Positions 63,831 through 64,000 of a stretch of DNA of 64,000 nucleotides are shown piece after piece. This DNA is from Hormiphora californensis (lineage: Eukaryota > Ctenophora > Tentaculata > Cydippida > Pleurobrachiidae): the NCBI GenBank assembly GCA_020137815.1, contig CM035358.1, forward strand, positions 4,609,614-4,673,613. The letters run 5' to 3'. Each line of letters begins with the position of its first letter. The stretch's first letter is position 1. The notes beneath the pieces are model-generated. The model was not told the DNA's origin. It worked only from the letters and a program-made list of their open reading frames with translations, and searched no databases. The position numbers and the translations under genes were made by a program.

Positions 63831-64000
63831 CAGTCGGACCCCGATTTAGGGGCCCCCGATTTAGTGGCACCCCGATTTAGGGACAGGATTTTTTTTCCCC
63901 CGATATAGGAAACTAACCTTATTTGACCCCGATTTAGTGGACACCCCGATTTAGTGGACAAGAGCCTTTCCCCCGAGGGTGTCCCTAAATCGGGGTCCGA
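63831..64000. mobile_element. Pogo/Tigger-like MITE, cut by window edge
   Basis: Starts CAGTCGGACCCCGATTTAGG, with many ccccgatttagtgg units inside and ctaaatcggggtccga at the end of the window. Close relative of 58,660-58,799. Confidence 0.8.

Overview
The window is nuclear DNA from an animal. Evidence: GT-AG introns in consistent phases, metazoan gene families (kelch/BTB, arrestin-domain, DENN-WD40, UDP-glycosyltransferase, cytosolic sulfotransferase, papain-type protease, LRR/IQ protein), an interstitial TTAGGG-type telomere-like tract, and very many short inverted-repeat elements and GA/CT microsatellites. Small secreted-protein genes, short introns and the density of MITEs and palindromes would suit an early-branching marine invertebrate, for example a sponge, but I cannot fix the species. 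No operons, CRISPR or bacterial features were seen.

Layout. 0-1.5 kb: one-exon UDP-glycosyltransferase (+). 2.7-10.6 kb: seven-exon LRRIQ3-like gene (-), its introns stuffed with hAT- and Penelope-like remnants and a 1.28-kb palindrome. 10.6-27.4 kb: no host gene recognised; this part is dominated by a 6.1-kb fold-back transposon (14,660-20,782) built from TGGCGCCA-type palindromes and bounded by an 8-bp target-site duplication. 27.4-36.7 kb: 15-exon BTB-BACK-kelch gene (+). 37.7-40.3 kb: eight-exon cathepsin-like protease (+) with a TATA box. 40.4-52.4 kb (-): arrestin-domain gene whose first four and last three exons are about 9 kb apart; between them lie a DENN-WD40 gene (42.4-45.1 kb, -) and a sulfotransferase gene (47.3-48.2 kb, +). 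54.0-55.1 kb: four-exon gamma-glutamylcyclotransferase-like gene (-). 55.6-56.1 kb: a small unrecognised three-exon gene (-). 57-61 kb: LINE scraps, large palindromes and a pogo-like MITE. 61.1-63.2 kb: signal peptide plus two tandem copies of a cysteine-containing domain, one per exon (+); this gene may continue past the window.

The genes do not form one pathway; they are independent loci. Exon coordinates come from reading splice sites and checking that phases add up. Two genes (LRRIQ3-like exon 2, protease exon 2) each carry one extra base that breaks an otherwise clean frame, which fits sequencing/assembly error or recent decay.

The most unusual material is structural: the 6.1-kb GGCGCC fold-back element; tandem arrays that copy splice-site or exon sequence (kelch intron 2 donor, kelch exon 13 acceptor, DENN exon); a mosaic whose pieces meet at six copies of one 29-bp motif; and a clean nested MITE insertion.
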